A DNA stretch of 64,000 bases from Taudactylus pleione (GCA_031769625.1 JAUIMM010000200.1:53342001-53406000); one strand, 5' to 3'. Positions 13,052-24,077 are shown, counted from the first letter of the stretch. A program made the numbers and translations. The notes: generated from the letters alone by a model not told the origin.

Positions 13052-13503
13052 GTCACAGCACGTGCCACACAGTTTTGTACATTAATAAATGTTGATCTTT
13101 ATCGATTTTGATAGGTGCCCCTGAATTGCACCTGTGGAAAATAGTGTGTATATTCACACGTATGCAGAGTTGTACAAATCTACCACTCATCGGTGCACAC
13201 GTGTACTAGCCCTATATTAGCTGTGAAAGGTAATTAATATATATTTGCACTTACATCCAAGTCTGCATAGGACACTCTTGCTCACGTAACTCCCTGTAAC
13301 AGCCCGGTCTCTTCAGTCCTCAGACTGGCATGTGCACAGTTAGGGAGTATGCACAGTGCAAAAACACACAAAGATATTCACCGCAAGCACAAGATCAACT
13401 CAGATGAGACCTGTTCTTATTAGGAGAAATTTGACATCGATCACAAAATCAAAGCCAGCAAAAAAAGTTCACAAAGTTCAAATAACATTGTTATCAGTGA
13501 CCC
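13052..13503. other. Unassigned sequence
   Basis: No gene or repeat recognised between two inverted-repeat elements. Confidence 0.35.
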
Positions 13504-13506
13504 TTA

Positions 13507-13974
13507 GGGCCCGATTCAGAGGCGCTTGCTATTTGCAAGTGCTCACTCTGAATCAGGGCGGATTTAAAAAAAAAAAAAAATCCGCCTCCAGGCCCCTCGC
13601 ATAGCTGTGGGTGACCACCCACAGCTTGTGCGGGCTGCCTGGTGATGGTCACGATTATTGCGACCATCGGGCTTGCGACGAGACCCTTGTGGTAGGGTCT
13701 CGTTCACCGCAAGCCCCAGTGAACTTCCTGCTCTAAGAGAGCAGGAAGTTCACTACTGACATCACGTGTGATGTCAGTAGGGCCGACCACAAACGGCAGG
13801 CGTTACTTCGGGAACGCCTCCGTTTGTGCAGCCACCCCCCCACGACCCGCCTACAAAACGGGGCGAGCTGTCGATCAACATCGAGAGCCGCCCCGTTTTG
13901 CTGCGAGCCCCGAGCGAGTGAAGTTTTCACTCGCTCTGGGGCTCGCGCACGCGCAGCGTGTCTGAATCAGGCCC
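13507..13974. mobile_element. Hairpin-chain element with GGGCC(T/C)GATTCAG ends, copy 1
   Basis: Ends GGGCCCGATTCAG and CTGAATCAGGCCC are inverted, with TA as the likely duplication (13505-13506 and 13975-13976). The interior is a tiled series of hairpins. Examples are GGGCTTGCG pairing with CGCAAGCCC around CGAGACCC/GGGTCTCG (13668-13716), a perfect 17-bp stem (13718-13734 with 13738-13754), a 13-bp stem CTACTGACATCAC (about 13753-13780), CACAAACGG/CCGTTTGTG, CAAAACGGGGC/GCCCCGTTTTG, and CGAGCCCC/GGGGCTCG enclosing GCGAGTGAA/TTCACTCGC. The same order of hairpins, with different stem sequences, is found at 23195-23731. It has no coding capacity. Confidence 0.85.
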
Positions 13975-13976
13975 TA

Positions 13977-15185
13977 AGTCTGACTAGTCAAGATGATGAG
14001 AAAACATCACAATCCACTTACACGATAACCTGCTACATATGCTTTATGTGTTCAGTTTCTGGCATCGGAATCATCAGGTAGAGGATCACAGTGGAGTTGT
14101 TACAATGGTTGGAAAGGCTGCGTTTGGCTTGCATGACGACCAAAGTCTCTGTCTTATTCAGTGCTGCACTCGGAAGTGACCAATCAGACTACATTACTTT
14201 CTACTATGCTCAGTACCTGCCTATGAACAGTGACAGCACAATTATAGGTACCTGTGGTATTATATGGAACTGATGAGGGCTATAGCATGATGAAGGTACA
14301 ATGGATGCTGAAAAGGGGCTATATGGATGCATGATGGGGTTATATGGAATACCATATAGGGGCTGTTTGAATGTGTTTTGTAGGCATTTGGTAGCATTAA
14401 GATGCTTTATGGAGGCATGATGAGATTGAATAGGCATGATGAAATGAAATTCCCTGTTACACTGGCTATGTAATTGCAAACGGCATGCATTAGTATTATG
14501 AGTTTTTGAGAAAGGCCTCAAGAGCAGGGTAGCTTGGCATGCATTCTAAATGAATATTTTATTGTTGTACCAAGCTTTGTGCATTAAGTATATACTTACA
14601 ACAATATAACACATTACTAAGCATTCACCTTTATTATATCCTAAGTACTATATCTTAAGAGTTTAATTTTTGTAATAGTACATTACACAGCGTTACAGGA
14701 CAGTGAACAAAGATGTGTGAGTCCGGAGGTACCGTAACTGCAACATACAGCAGCACTTACTCGCGGGTGCAAGCTATTCGCAACTAATTGGATCTATGCC
14801 ATTGCAAGTGCAATTCACCCCCTTCGCACCTAACGAATGGAGCTCTATCTCTTTCTTGACAAATGAAACCCAGCAGATTTGTATAATTTATGTCATTAAA
14901 ACAACTCACCACGCTTTTAAAGCTGGGCAATTTTGTTTCCCAATAAATAGTTTCCTACCAAAACACTGGTTTTGAAATATGTACATTAATTAGACAATAT
15001 AGGGATTTCAAATGCATATTTGCATATTTATCAGCTTGTGATCCTTGGAAATAGACTTTAAAAAAATAAGTTGTTTTTAATCAGTTATTACACAATCTGT
15101 AACATGCACCAACAGTAATATACACAGCTACGACCACAAGGGAGATTCCCAGATTCAACTTTTTTCCTGCCTCTGTTCTCAGTAT
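13977..15185. other. Unassigned sequence
   Basis: No gene recognised. The tract 14240-14420 repeats words such as GCATGATG and TATATGGA loosely, a weak low-complexity pattern. Confidence 0.35.
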
Positions 15186-15763
15186 TGCAATGCACAGTTG
15201 TTACTGGTAAAAGTCTGCTCATGTCCTCAGCTCTGTGCTGCCCTTGTCCTGTCGGAGGCTCTGTCCCTGGTGCTGTTCTGGCTCTCTTCTTGGTGTTGTT
15301 ATGCCCATGGTACTTCTCTGACCCTGTCCTTGGTGCTGTTCTGTGTCTTATAGTTTTCTGCTCCTGTCCAATGCCGTTCTACTACTTGTACTTATCTGCC
15401 CCCATTGGTGCTGTTGTACTCCTTGTCCTCAGTGATGTCTTGCTCCTGCTACCTCTCTGTACAAGGTCTCAGTGCTGTTCTTGGCTTGTTCTTTCCTTCC
15501 TCGTCCTCATTGCTATTCTGCCATTGACACTTTTATGTCCCTCTCCCAATGGTTGCTCTGTCACTTGTACTTCTCTACCGCTGTCTTCTGTGTTGATCTG
15601 TATAATATACTTATGTGTACTTGTCCTCTGTGTGTGTTCTGTACCTTTGCCCACTGTAAATCTCTGTGACTGTTCTTGATGCTGTCCTCTCCCTTGAGCA
15701 ACTCTGCTAGTCAGTCCACCATACTGTTATACTCCTAGTGCTTTTCTCTGCTGTTTCTACTCC

Positions 15764-17132
15764 CATGGTACTTCTATACGTCTGCCCTCTGTGCTATTAT
15801 GCCTTTGGTGCTCTCTTACCATGGTACTTCTATACGTCTGCCCTCTGTGCTATTATGCCTTTGGTGCTCTCTTACCATGGTACTTCTATACGTCTGCCCT
15901 CTGTGCTATTATGCCTTTGGTGCTTCTCTTACCATGGTACTTCTATACGTCTGCCCTCTGTGCTATTATGCCTTTGGTGCTTCTCTTACCATGGTACTTC
16001 TATACATCTGCCCTCTGTGCTATTATGCCTTTGGTGCTCCTCTTACCATGGTACTTCTATACATCTGCCTTCTGTGCTATTATGCCTTTGGTGCTTCTCT
16101 TACCATGGTTCTTTTATACGTCTGCCCTCTGTGCTATTATGCCTTTGGTGCTTCTCTTACATGGTTCTTCTATACATCTGCCCTCTGTGCTATTATGCCT
16201 TTGGTGCTTCTCTTATCATGGTACTTCTATACGTCTGCCCTCTGTGCTATTATGCCTTTGGTGCTTCTCTTATCATGGTACTTCTATACGTCTGCCCTCT
16301 GTGCTATTATGCCTTTGGTGCTTCTCTTACCATGGTACTTCTATACGTCTGCCCTCTGTGCTATTATGCCTTTGGTGCTCCTCTTACCATAGTTCTTCTA
16401 TACATCTGCCCTCTGTGCTATAATGCCTTTGGTGCTTCTCTTACCATGGTTCTTCTATACATCTGCCCTCTATGCTATTATGCCTTTGGTGCTTCTCTTA
16501 TCATGGTACTTCTATACATCTGCCCTCTGTGCTATTATGCCTTTGGTGCTCCTCTTACCATGGTACTTCTATACATCTGCCCTCTGTGCTATTATGCCTT
16601 TGGTGCTCCTCTTACCATGGTACTTCTATACATCTGCCCTCTGTGCTATTATGCCTTTGGTGCTCCTCTTACCATGGTACTTCTATACATCTGCCCTCTG
16701 TGCTATTATGCCTTTGGTGCTCCTCTTACCATGGTACTTCTATACATCTGCCTTCTGTGCTATTATGCCTTTGGTGCTTCTCTTACCATGGTTCTTTTAT
16801 ACGTCTGCCCTCTGTGCTATTATGCCTTTGGTGCTTCTCTTACATGGTTCTTCTATACATCTGCCCTCTGTGCTATTATGCCTTTGGTGCTTCTCTTATC
16901 ATGGTACTTCTATACGTCTGCCCTCTGTGCTATTATGCCTTTGGTGCTTCTCTTATCATGGTACTTCTATACGTCTGCCCTCTGTGCTATTATGCCTTTG
17001 GTGCTCCTCTTACCATGGTACTTCTATACGTCTGCCCTCTGTGCTATTATGCCTTTGGTGCTCCTCTTACCATAGTTCTTCTATACATCTGCCCTCTGTG
17101 CTATAATGCCTTTGGTGCTTCTCTTACCATGG
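15764..17132. repeat. 57-bp minisatellite, about 24 copies, with a 683-bp higher-order duplication
   Basis: The unit runs from CATGGTACTTCTATACGTCT through GCCCTCTGTGCTATTATGCC to TTTGGTGCTTCTCTTAC. Because 57 is divisible by three, all three plus-strand frames stay open for hundreds of codons as 19-residue repeats. The frames have no start context, no family match and no sign of selection, so I call no protein. Variant markers recur 683 bp apart: CTGCCTTCTG at 16065 and 16748, and CATAGTTC at 16388 and 17071. That equals eleven 57-bp units plus one of 56 bp, showing a 12-unit block duplication. Confidence 0.95.
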
Positions 17133-18137
17133 TACTTCACTGCCCCTGTCTTCAGTGCTGCTCTGATCCTGGTCCTTCTGCTTTTCTGGCATTTGTACTT
17201 CCGTACCCTGGTGCTTATCTGCCCGTCCACAGTACTGTTTAGCAGCTGCCCTTAGTGCTGTTTTGTGTTTGCACTTATCTGCCCCTGTCCTCTGTATTGG
17301 TCTGCCCCTTGTACCCCTGTGCTGTACTGTACCTGGTACTTCACTTCCCATTACCTCGATGTCTGTTCCTCTACATCTCTGTCCTTATGCTCTTTGCTTT
17401 TCTGCCTCTGTCCTCAGTGCTGTTATGCCCTAGAATTCTAAACCTGTTGTTTATGAGGTTCTGCCATTGGTAATTCTCTGCTGCTGTTCATGGCTCCTGG
17501 TACTTTTCGACCCATGTCCTCTGTGCTATTCTACCCCTTGTACTTCCCTGCACCAGGAAGGTCTCTGTCCTTATCCTATGTACTGTTACTATCCATTGTA
17601 TTGTTATGCCCCTGGTACTTCTCTCTCCCTGTTCTACATACTATTATATTTCTAGTACTTGACAACCCCTATCTGCTGTGCTTGACCCAGGTATGTCTCT
17701 GGTAAGTATGTTCTTGAAATAATTTTGCCCCTATCCTTGGTGCATTTTTGCCATAGCACTCCTCTGTATATGGTGCTGTCCTGGCATGCTTGTCCTGCAC
17801 TTGTTGTCTGCCTCTATTTTGCACCTTTTACTTCTTTGCCCATGACCTTAGTGCTGTTCTGCCCCTGGTACCTCTCTGCCCCTATTCTTGGAACTTCACT
17901 ACCCATGTCCTCTGCGCTATTCTGTTCCCAGTACTTCTGTTCCTGTTCTTGGTGCTATTTTGCCCCTAGTACTTCTCTGCCATTGTCCTCTCTGCTGTTT
18001 TGCCCCTGCTACTTCTCTTCCCCTGACCTCTGTGCTGTATGGCCCATTATGATTCTCTTCCCCCTCTCTTCCATGTTTTTCATTACCAGTATTTGGTGCT
18101 AGTCTGCCCCTGGCACTTCTTTTACCATACTTGGAAC

Positions 18138-18314
18138 CAGTGGTGTCTCCACAAGCGGGGCTGCAGAGCATTCCAAAATACAAATGGGGGATCCACACCA
18201 ACTGTCAGTTCAAATGCTGCCAAACGTAGATGGCTGGGACTCAATGGCAGTTGGTGTGGCCCCCCTATTTGAATTTTCGACTGTGCTGCAGCCTCACCCC
18301 TGGAGCAGCCACTG
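18138..18314. mobile_element. hAT-type MITE with 8-bp target duplication
   Basis: CAGTGGTGTCTCC and GGAGCAGCCACTG are inverted ends about 177 bp apart. The flanks are CTTGGAAC (18130-18137) and CTTGGGAC (18315-18322), an 8-bp duplication with one mismatch. A cleaner copy with CAGTGGCGGCTCC ends lies at 55688-55864. The insertion lies inside the degenerate minisatellite. Confidence 0.85.
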
Positions 18315-18448
18315 CTTGGGACTGTTTTGCCCCTGTCTTCCAAACGATTCTGTCCAGTGTCCACTATGCTGTTCTGCCCTTGCCCACCATGCTGTTCTGT
18401 CCCTGACACTTCTCTGCTCCTGTCACTGGCTCCTGCTCTGCCCATACT

Positions 18449-18800
18449 TGCAGACATTCAGCTCCCTCCCTCCTTCCGGGAGGGAGCTGAATGTCTGCAT
18501 ACAGCGGGGGGCGTGGCCGGGCAATGATTAAGTATTGGGGGCAGGGCCCGGGGCGTGACAGTGCGATTGCGGCCCAGCTCCCTCTTCGCAATGCCGAAAT
18601 TAACGGCAATGTTAAGCAGGGGGTGGGTCCACGAAGACACCATTCAGCGCAAATCGCGTCACTGCCCCCCCGCCGCGCTGCGGGGGTTTCTATCATTACT
18701 GTGGAGGGGGGCGGCGTCCGACAGGAGGCTTGTCTGCCTTTCTGGGTGGGACAGGAGGCTCATAGGCCAAATCGGGAGGGTAGGCAAGCCTGGCTCTGCC
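18449..18800. repeat. GC-rich hairpin-rich segment
   Basis: A perfect 22-bp stem, starting TGCAGACATTCAGCTCCCTC at 18449 and closed by its complement ending near 18499, opens the segment. It is followed by weaker inverted pairs: CCCCCGCC/GCGGGGG near 18665-18690, and AGGCTTGTCTGCC (18727) with GGTAGGCAAGCCT (18779). Composition and layout resemble the hairpin chains at 13507 and 23195, but defined ends and a target duplication were not found. Confidence 0.5.
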
Positions 18801-20107
18801 TCATGTCACCTCCCTGCCCCTGGTGCTTCATTGGCCATGTCTTCATTAGTGTTCTGCAGCTGTCCTCAGTACTGTTCTGTACCTGTCCAATTTCCACTAT
18901 GAATTTGAGATTTAAAGTACACATTTGTACAGACATGTCTAGACATGTTACAGATAAACTATCAAAAAGTAAAGCAATGTCATAGAGAACAATGCATTAT
19001 AACAGATACTGCAGCTGTACCTTTCTCACACCCCAAAGCCCTGTGTTTCATGATACATGCTGATCAGATTTAACACAGCAGAAACCCTTCACTTCCATAA
19101 CTGCTGAAGCAAACGTGTACTCACTAATGTTCTGTATACATGAAATGGTGAAGCATTAGATAGAACAGTTATATACAGGTTTTGGATAGAAACAAATCAC
19201 AGAGTTTAAAGATGCATTGCCATCTAGTTAAAGAACACTCCTCCCCACCACCTAGAAGTAGACCCTGGTGGAAACCCGTGCAGTTCTGATGGTTCTGTAA
19301 CACAGGATGGCAAAATATATATTTCTTAACCACCTTTAAAGCTAGATACACACTATCAGATTATCTGTTAAATATAGCTGACTGGAACAAAAATCTGGTA
19401 ATGTATGGGAGCAAATTACAATCGACCTTTTACTCTCAAACGCTTGAAAATGGACAACATACGGTTGTTCGGACAAATTGGTTAAACAGTAACAATTATC
19501 TATGGTGAAAAGGGGCATGACTTCTGGAAAAGAAGACAGTGGTTTGGATGTACAGTATTAGAACATCGTTTGTGTGTATAAGGGGTATGGCCTAAATTAG
19601 CCAGGCTTCCAATCAGGAGTGTTGGGAAGAGAAAGGCTTTGCTTCCAAACTTGTGCCCTGCCAGACAACTTGTGCAGAGTGGGTTAGATAGGATAAGAAT
19701 AATATTTCCTGCACATGACATGAATCGTGCAATTTAAATTAGACTAAATGCAGAACTGAATTGTAAACAAGCAACTGTAGATTGTAAGGGGAATTCCTTT
19801 ATACCTCCATTAGCAAACTCTGATCCTCTGGCACAAGACAAGACTCCACAGCCAACGCAAACTGCTCCAAGGTCACTGGGAGACACAAAATATTCCTGAA
19901 TTAATACATGAGGATTTTTTTTAACCAATATAATCACCACTGAATAGCTCTGACAGTGAATATTTCTGCATGTTTCCTTTTTACATTTAAAGAACACATT
20001 ATTAATAAAAATGAATCATTTTAACCTAACAGCAATGAGAATAAGGAAAATATTGATTAATTATATATGTTAGCAGTGCTAAAAAACATGAACAAATCAT
20101 TTCAAAA
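18801..20107. other. Unassigned sequence
   Basis: No gene recognised. Around 19340-19480 the words ATACACACTATCAG and AATGTATGGGAG resemble the ends of MITEs elsewhere in the window, suggesting an old fragment. Confidence 0.35.
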
Positions 20108-20825
20108 TACACTATATGGACAAAAGTATTTGCCCACACCTGTTAATTATTGAATTGAGCTGTTTCCATCAGACCCGTTGTCCCAGGTGTATAAAATCAA
20201 GACCTAGCCATGCAGTCTCCATTTGCAAACATTTGTGATACAAAATGGGTCATTCTGAAGAGCTCAGTGACTTCAAGCGTAGTACTGTGATAGGCTGTCA
20301 CCTTTGCAATAAGATGGTTTGTGAAATTTCATCCCTACTGGATATTCCACGTTCACTGTAAGTGATATTATTAGAAAGTGGACGTGTTTAGGAACAACAG
20401 CAACTCAGCCATGAAGCGGAAGACCACGTAAAATCACAGAGCGGGGTCACCGACTGCTATGTCACATGGTGCGTAAAAGTCGCAAATGCTCTGCTGATTC
20501 CATAGCTGAAGAGTTCCAAACTACCACTGGCATTAATGTAAGCACAAAAGCTGTGCGGCGGGAGCTTAATGGAATGGGTTTCCATGGCCGAGCAGCTGCA
20601 TGCAAGCCTCACATCACCAAGTCCAATGGCAAGCATGGGATGGAGTAGTGTAAAGCACACCGACAACGGACTGTGGAGCTGTGAAAATGTGTTCTGTGGA
20701 GTGACGAATCACGCTTCTCTGTTTGGCAGATGGGCGAGTCTGGGTTTGCCGGATGTTGGGAGAACGTTACCTGCCTGACTGCATTGTGTCAACTGTGAAG
20801 TTTGGCGGAGCAGGGATAATGGTAT

Positions 20826-22340
20826 AGAATTTTATTGAAAAATCAGAAAAAAAACCATACAGAGATAACATGAAAATTTACACATAGTAAAAGAGCATAT
20901 TTCAAAACTATTCTTAAACAGACTGCACATAAACATAAAATAACCAGCTATACAATCAGTTAATTTGGAGTTGAGCACCGGTATTTCTTTTTGTGTATAT
21001 ATCAATTGTCTCTACAGGTAGCATCTCTAATTATATATATATATATATATATGTTCAGGGTTTTCAGTCTGAGGCCCATTTTCTTTATGAATCCAATCAG
21101 TGCTTTGCTTTGCACAACTGGAAAGCCTGAGACACTTTCCACTCAGACTAGCACCCTTACTACATTGGTTTAGAGCATGAAGTCTGGCATAGTAATATGC
21201 ACACCAGTCAGAGGCACAATATAGGTAAGTCCTGCAAATATTTAGACTGTGTAGTACAGCTTTGGTTCATTTTTGGGACGTGGGTCCCCCTGGATTGTTT
21301 TGGTTGATCTGCCTCAGTGCACCGCAGTATAACACATTTTTCCTTCAACACATTTTAACTCTTCACTGTTTGTTTTTTATATATGTATTTCACTTTTTTA
21401 TTTTTATTCTTTATATGCAGCAGTGGCTGCTCTTAACTATTTCTTTTACACTTCACCTTTCTTATTAGAGCGGTGTCTTGGGGTGGCTTAGCTGGGCTAG
21501 TTTGGGGGTGTCTTGCGCTCTGGATTTGAACCCTAGTATGTTAGGGACCTACCCGACAGAGGTTACCCGGATGTGGTGGGTAGGCCCATAACCTTGGCCA
21601 AGATTATGCCAAAAAACCTCTATTCAGTGCAAAAATTTATTTATTTATTTATATACAATCAGTTAATTTGCAGTTGAGCCCCTGTATTTATTTTTGTGTA
21701 TATGTCAATTGTCTCCACAGATAGCACCTCCAATTATATATATATATGTTCAGGGTGTGCAGTCTGAGGCCCATTTTCTATAGTATAACAGATATTTATA
21801 GAGAAAAAATGGGGATGAGGTTGTGAGGACCTTTTGAGAGGGAATCAAACTAAAAAAAAAAGAGAAAGCGAAGAATAATAAACCCCAAAGGTGATTAGAG
21901 GGTTAAAGTACAGAGCTGCAAATGGTTTTATACAGATAGTCTTCAAAAAGTCAGAGACGTAGAAGGAAAGAATAAAAAAAATCTAAAAATGGATAAATAA
22001 ATGACTAAAATAAAATAAGTAGAAAATATAAAGTTAGCATAACTGGAGCGAGCTGGAGGAGATGAATAAAGGAGTCTATAAAGCAAGAGAGGGAGGGGAG
22101 AAGAAGGAATAACAGAAATGAAAAGTAGAAAGTGTAGGGGCCGAGAGATCAGGAGAGACCAGAGAGGGAAACACCTTGAGACATGTGCCATGGTGACCAT
22201 ACTGCATACAACTTATCCACTGAGTTGTTTTGTAGGCTTGTTATATATCCCATTTTGGCCACAAACCAAGTGCGGGTGTGTTTGCTTCCAAGATTCAGCA
22301 ATCTGATGTTTAGCAGCACAGGAAATATGCAAAATTAATT
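20826..22340. mobile_element. Unidentified 1.5-kb insertion with internal direct repeats, inside Tc1
   Basis: Tc1 homology stops after GGATAATGGTAT near 20825 and resumes with AGTGAAGGGCAGTCTTAAT near 22340. The insert contains a direct repeat of about 130 bp, at 20949-21084 and 21652-21780, each starting TATACAATCAGTTAATTTG and ending GAGGCCCATTTTCT around an AT dinucleotide run. No coding domain is recognised. It could be a non-autonomous LTR-like or other element. A few Tc1 bases at the junction also appear deleted. Confidence 0.5.
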
Positions 22341-22675
22341 TAGTGAAGGGCAGTCTTAATTCTTCAGCATACGAAGACATTTTGGACAATGCTATGCTAC
22401 CAACTTTGTGGCAACAGTTTGGGGAAGGCCCTTATCTTTTCCAACATGACTGTGCCCCAGTGCACAAATCAAGGACTATAAAGACATGGTTTGATGAGTT
22501 CAGTGTGGAAGAACTTGACTGGCCCGCACAGAGCCTTGACCTCAACTCAATCGAGCACCTTTGGGATGAACTGGAACGGAGATTGCGAGCCAGGCCTTCT
22601 TGTCCAACATCAGTGCTTGACCTCATAAATGCTCTACAGAATGAATGGGCACAAATTCCCACAGAAACATTCTAA

Positions 22676-23093
22676 TGCTGGCCATACACTAGTACGACCA
22701 GCATAAGATAAGATTCATCTTACGATTTCCCTTGAACTCCCCGGCAGCTCCCTGGCAGTCCCGAACGCACTCTGGACACACGATGTACATACGATCTCAC
22801 CTTACGATCGATTGTGTGCCTGCTGAAAAACTGATCATTCTTCAAAATGTCACTGAAATGACAGCGGTCGGACGCACGATTACATCGCATGGTGAAAAAC
22901 ATGCCACGTTCAGCATACGAACATGATGGATCATATGGGCTGCACATCTGATCATATGATATGTTTTAGGAGCTGCAGGACCGCGCTTCGGTTCGTATCC
23001 TACTTAAAAAATACACGATTTCTACACGATTCATCTTACCAAGCGTGGAAAATCGGGCAATCGGCCCTAAATCGTGCTAATGTATGGCCAGCA
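22676..23093. mobile_element. 418-bp MITE inserted at the Tc1 transposase stop codon
   Basis: Inverted ends TGCTGGCCATACACTAG and CTAATGTATGGCCAGCA are flanked by TAA (22673-22675 and 23094-23096). The left TAA is the termination codon of the Tc1 transposase remnant, so the 3-bp duplication kept the stop. The TAA duplication suggests PIF/Harbinger mobilisation. No coding capacity. Confidence 0.85.
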
Positions 23094-23194
23094 TAACATG
23101 TTGTGGAAAGCCTATAGCTGCAAAAGAGGGACCAACTCATATTAAAGTATATTACAGTCTCTGTTGGTGTAATGGTCAGGCATCTGAATACTTT

Positions 23195-23731
23195 GGCCCT
23201 GATTCAGAGCCGGACGCTCTGACAGAGCGCTCGCTCTGAATCAGGGCCGTCCCTGCTCCTTTTTGGAGCGGCCTCCTAGCCGCTCGCATAGCTGTGGGTG
23301 ACCACCCACAGCTATAGCGAGCGGCCAAAATGATGGTCGCGATGGTCAAGGCCATCGGGTTTGCGACGAGACCGTGTGGCAGGGTCTCGCTGCCGCAAGC
23401 CCAGGAGTGCTTTTGGCTCTATAAGAGCCAAAAGCACTCCCACTGACATCACTAGTGATGTCAGTGGGGCCAGACCCAGATGGTAGGCGTTCCCATGGGA
23501 ACGCCACCGTCTGGGCTATCACGCCCCCGGCACGCCCACCAAAGGGGTCGTGCTGTCAATCACCATCGACAGCCCCCTTTGGTGCGAGACCCTTAACGAC
23601 GGCTTGGCCGTCGTTATTCGGGTCTCGCGCATGCGCACGACGGAGGCGCCTCCGTCGTGTGCATGTGCACTTGGGCACCATCGACCCGCTTGCGAGCGCT
23701 CAGCGCTCGCGAGCGGGTCAGAATCAGGCCC
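23195..23731. mobile_element. Hairpin-chain element with GGCCCTGATTCAG ends, copy 2
   Basis: Inserted in the 3' end of the Tc1 copy; the host T-run suggests a 2-bp TT duplication. About twelve hairpins follow one another. They include GGCCCTGATTCAGAG with CTCTGAATCAGGGCC; GCTCGCATAGCTGTGGGT with its complement (about 23282-23322); a perfect 17-bp stem (23404-23420 with 23424-23440); the palindrome around ACTGACATCACTAGTGATG (about 23441-23470); GGCGTTCCCATGGGAACGCC; CACCAAAGGGG/CCCCTTTGGTG; GCGAGACCC/GGGTCTCGC; CACGACGGAG/CTCCGTCGTG; and an 18-bp stem beginning GACCCGCT near 23683. Hairpin order matches 13507-13974 while many stem bases differ in a paired way. Confidence 0.88.
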
Positions 23732-23880
23732 TTTGTCCATATAGTGTATTTTACAAGCTGTGGTGCAATGATAAAACAAAGAAGTTCAAGAGTGATGCAG
23801 AAAGAAATAATTTTTAACATTGCTCAAACATGTAAATGTACAGATATTCCAAGCACCCAATAGGCAATTATTTTGTATTA

Positions 23881-24074
23881 AGGCCCCTATACATCAGAGA
23901 TTGATTTAAGCAATCGTGCAATTTGCAATCGATTGTGTATAAAAATCTTTCCCTTTTTCAATCGATTGCAGATTGCAGAATTGCCACAATCGATTGAAAA
24001 AGGGAAAGTTTTTTATACACAATCGATTGCAAATTGCACGATTACTGCAATCAATCTCTGATGTATGGGGGCCT
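23881..24074. mobile_element. 194-bp palindromic MITE with TTA target duplication
   Basis: Same family and exact length as 2358-2551. Ends are AGGCCCCTATACATCAG and its inverse, flanked by TTA at 23878-23880 and 24075-24077. Against the first copy a T-to-C change in the left arm (CTTTCTCT to CTTTCCCT) is matched by A-to-G in the right arm (AGAGAAAG to AGGGAAAG), keeping the pairing. Confidence 0.85.
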
Positions 24075-24077
24075 TTA

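Larger units (their letters stand above)
15186..18460. repeat. Old degenerate minisatellite (units of roughly 40 bp)
   Basis: The whole stretch is built from diverged variants of a phrase like CTGGTACTTCTCTGCCCCTG followed by TCCTCAGTGCTGTTCTG. Units of about 40 bp are recognisable from 15190 to 18440, interrupted by the homogeneous 57-bp array (15764-17132) and an hAT MITE (18138-18314). Long open frames on both strands follow from the repeat and C/T bias; I do not regard them as genes. Confidence 0.8.
20110..23746 (+). mobile_element. Tc1-type transposon split by three later insertions
   Basis: The left end CACTATATGGACAAAAGT at 20110 and right end TTTGTCCATATAGTG at 23746 are inverted and flanked by TA (20108-20109 and 23747-23748), as expected for Tc1/mariner. 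Transposase pieces include a helix-turn-helix part (20466-20648, ending GRAAACKPHITKSN) and the carboxy-terminal part (22343-22675) with the QHDCAPVH block and DLNSIEHLWDEL, giving the second D and the E of the DDE triad. Frameshifts and stops disrupt the amino half. Insertions are at 20826-22340, 22676-23093 and 23195-23731. Removing them leaves about 1.16 kb, slightly short for a full Tc1. It is inactive. Confidence 0.85.

Noticed and set aside
15738..17242. Long plus-strand open frames (up to 445 codons) as cysteine/leucine-rich repeat proteins
   Set aside because: They are translations of a 57-bp minisatellite, which stays open in three frames because 57 is a multiple of three. No start context or domain.
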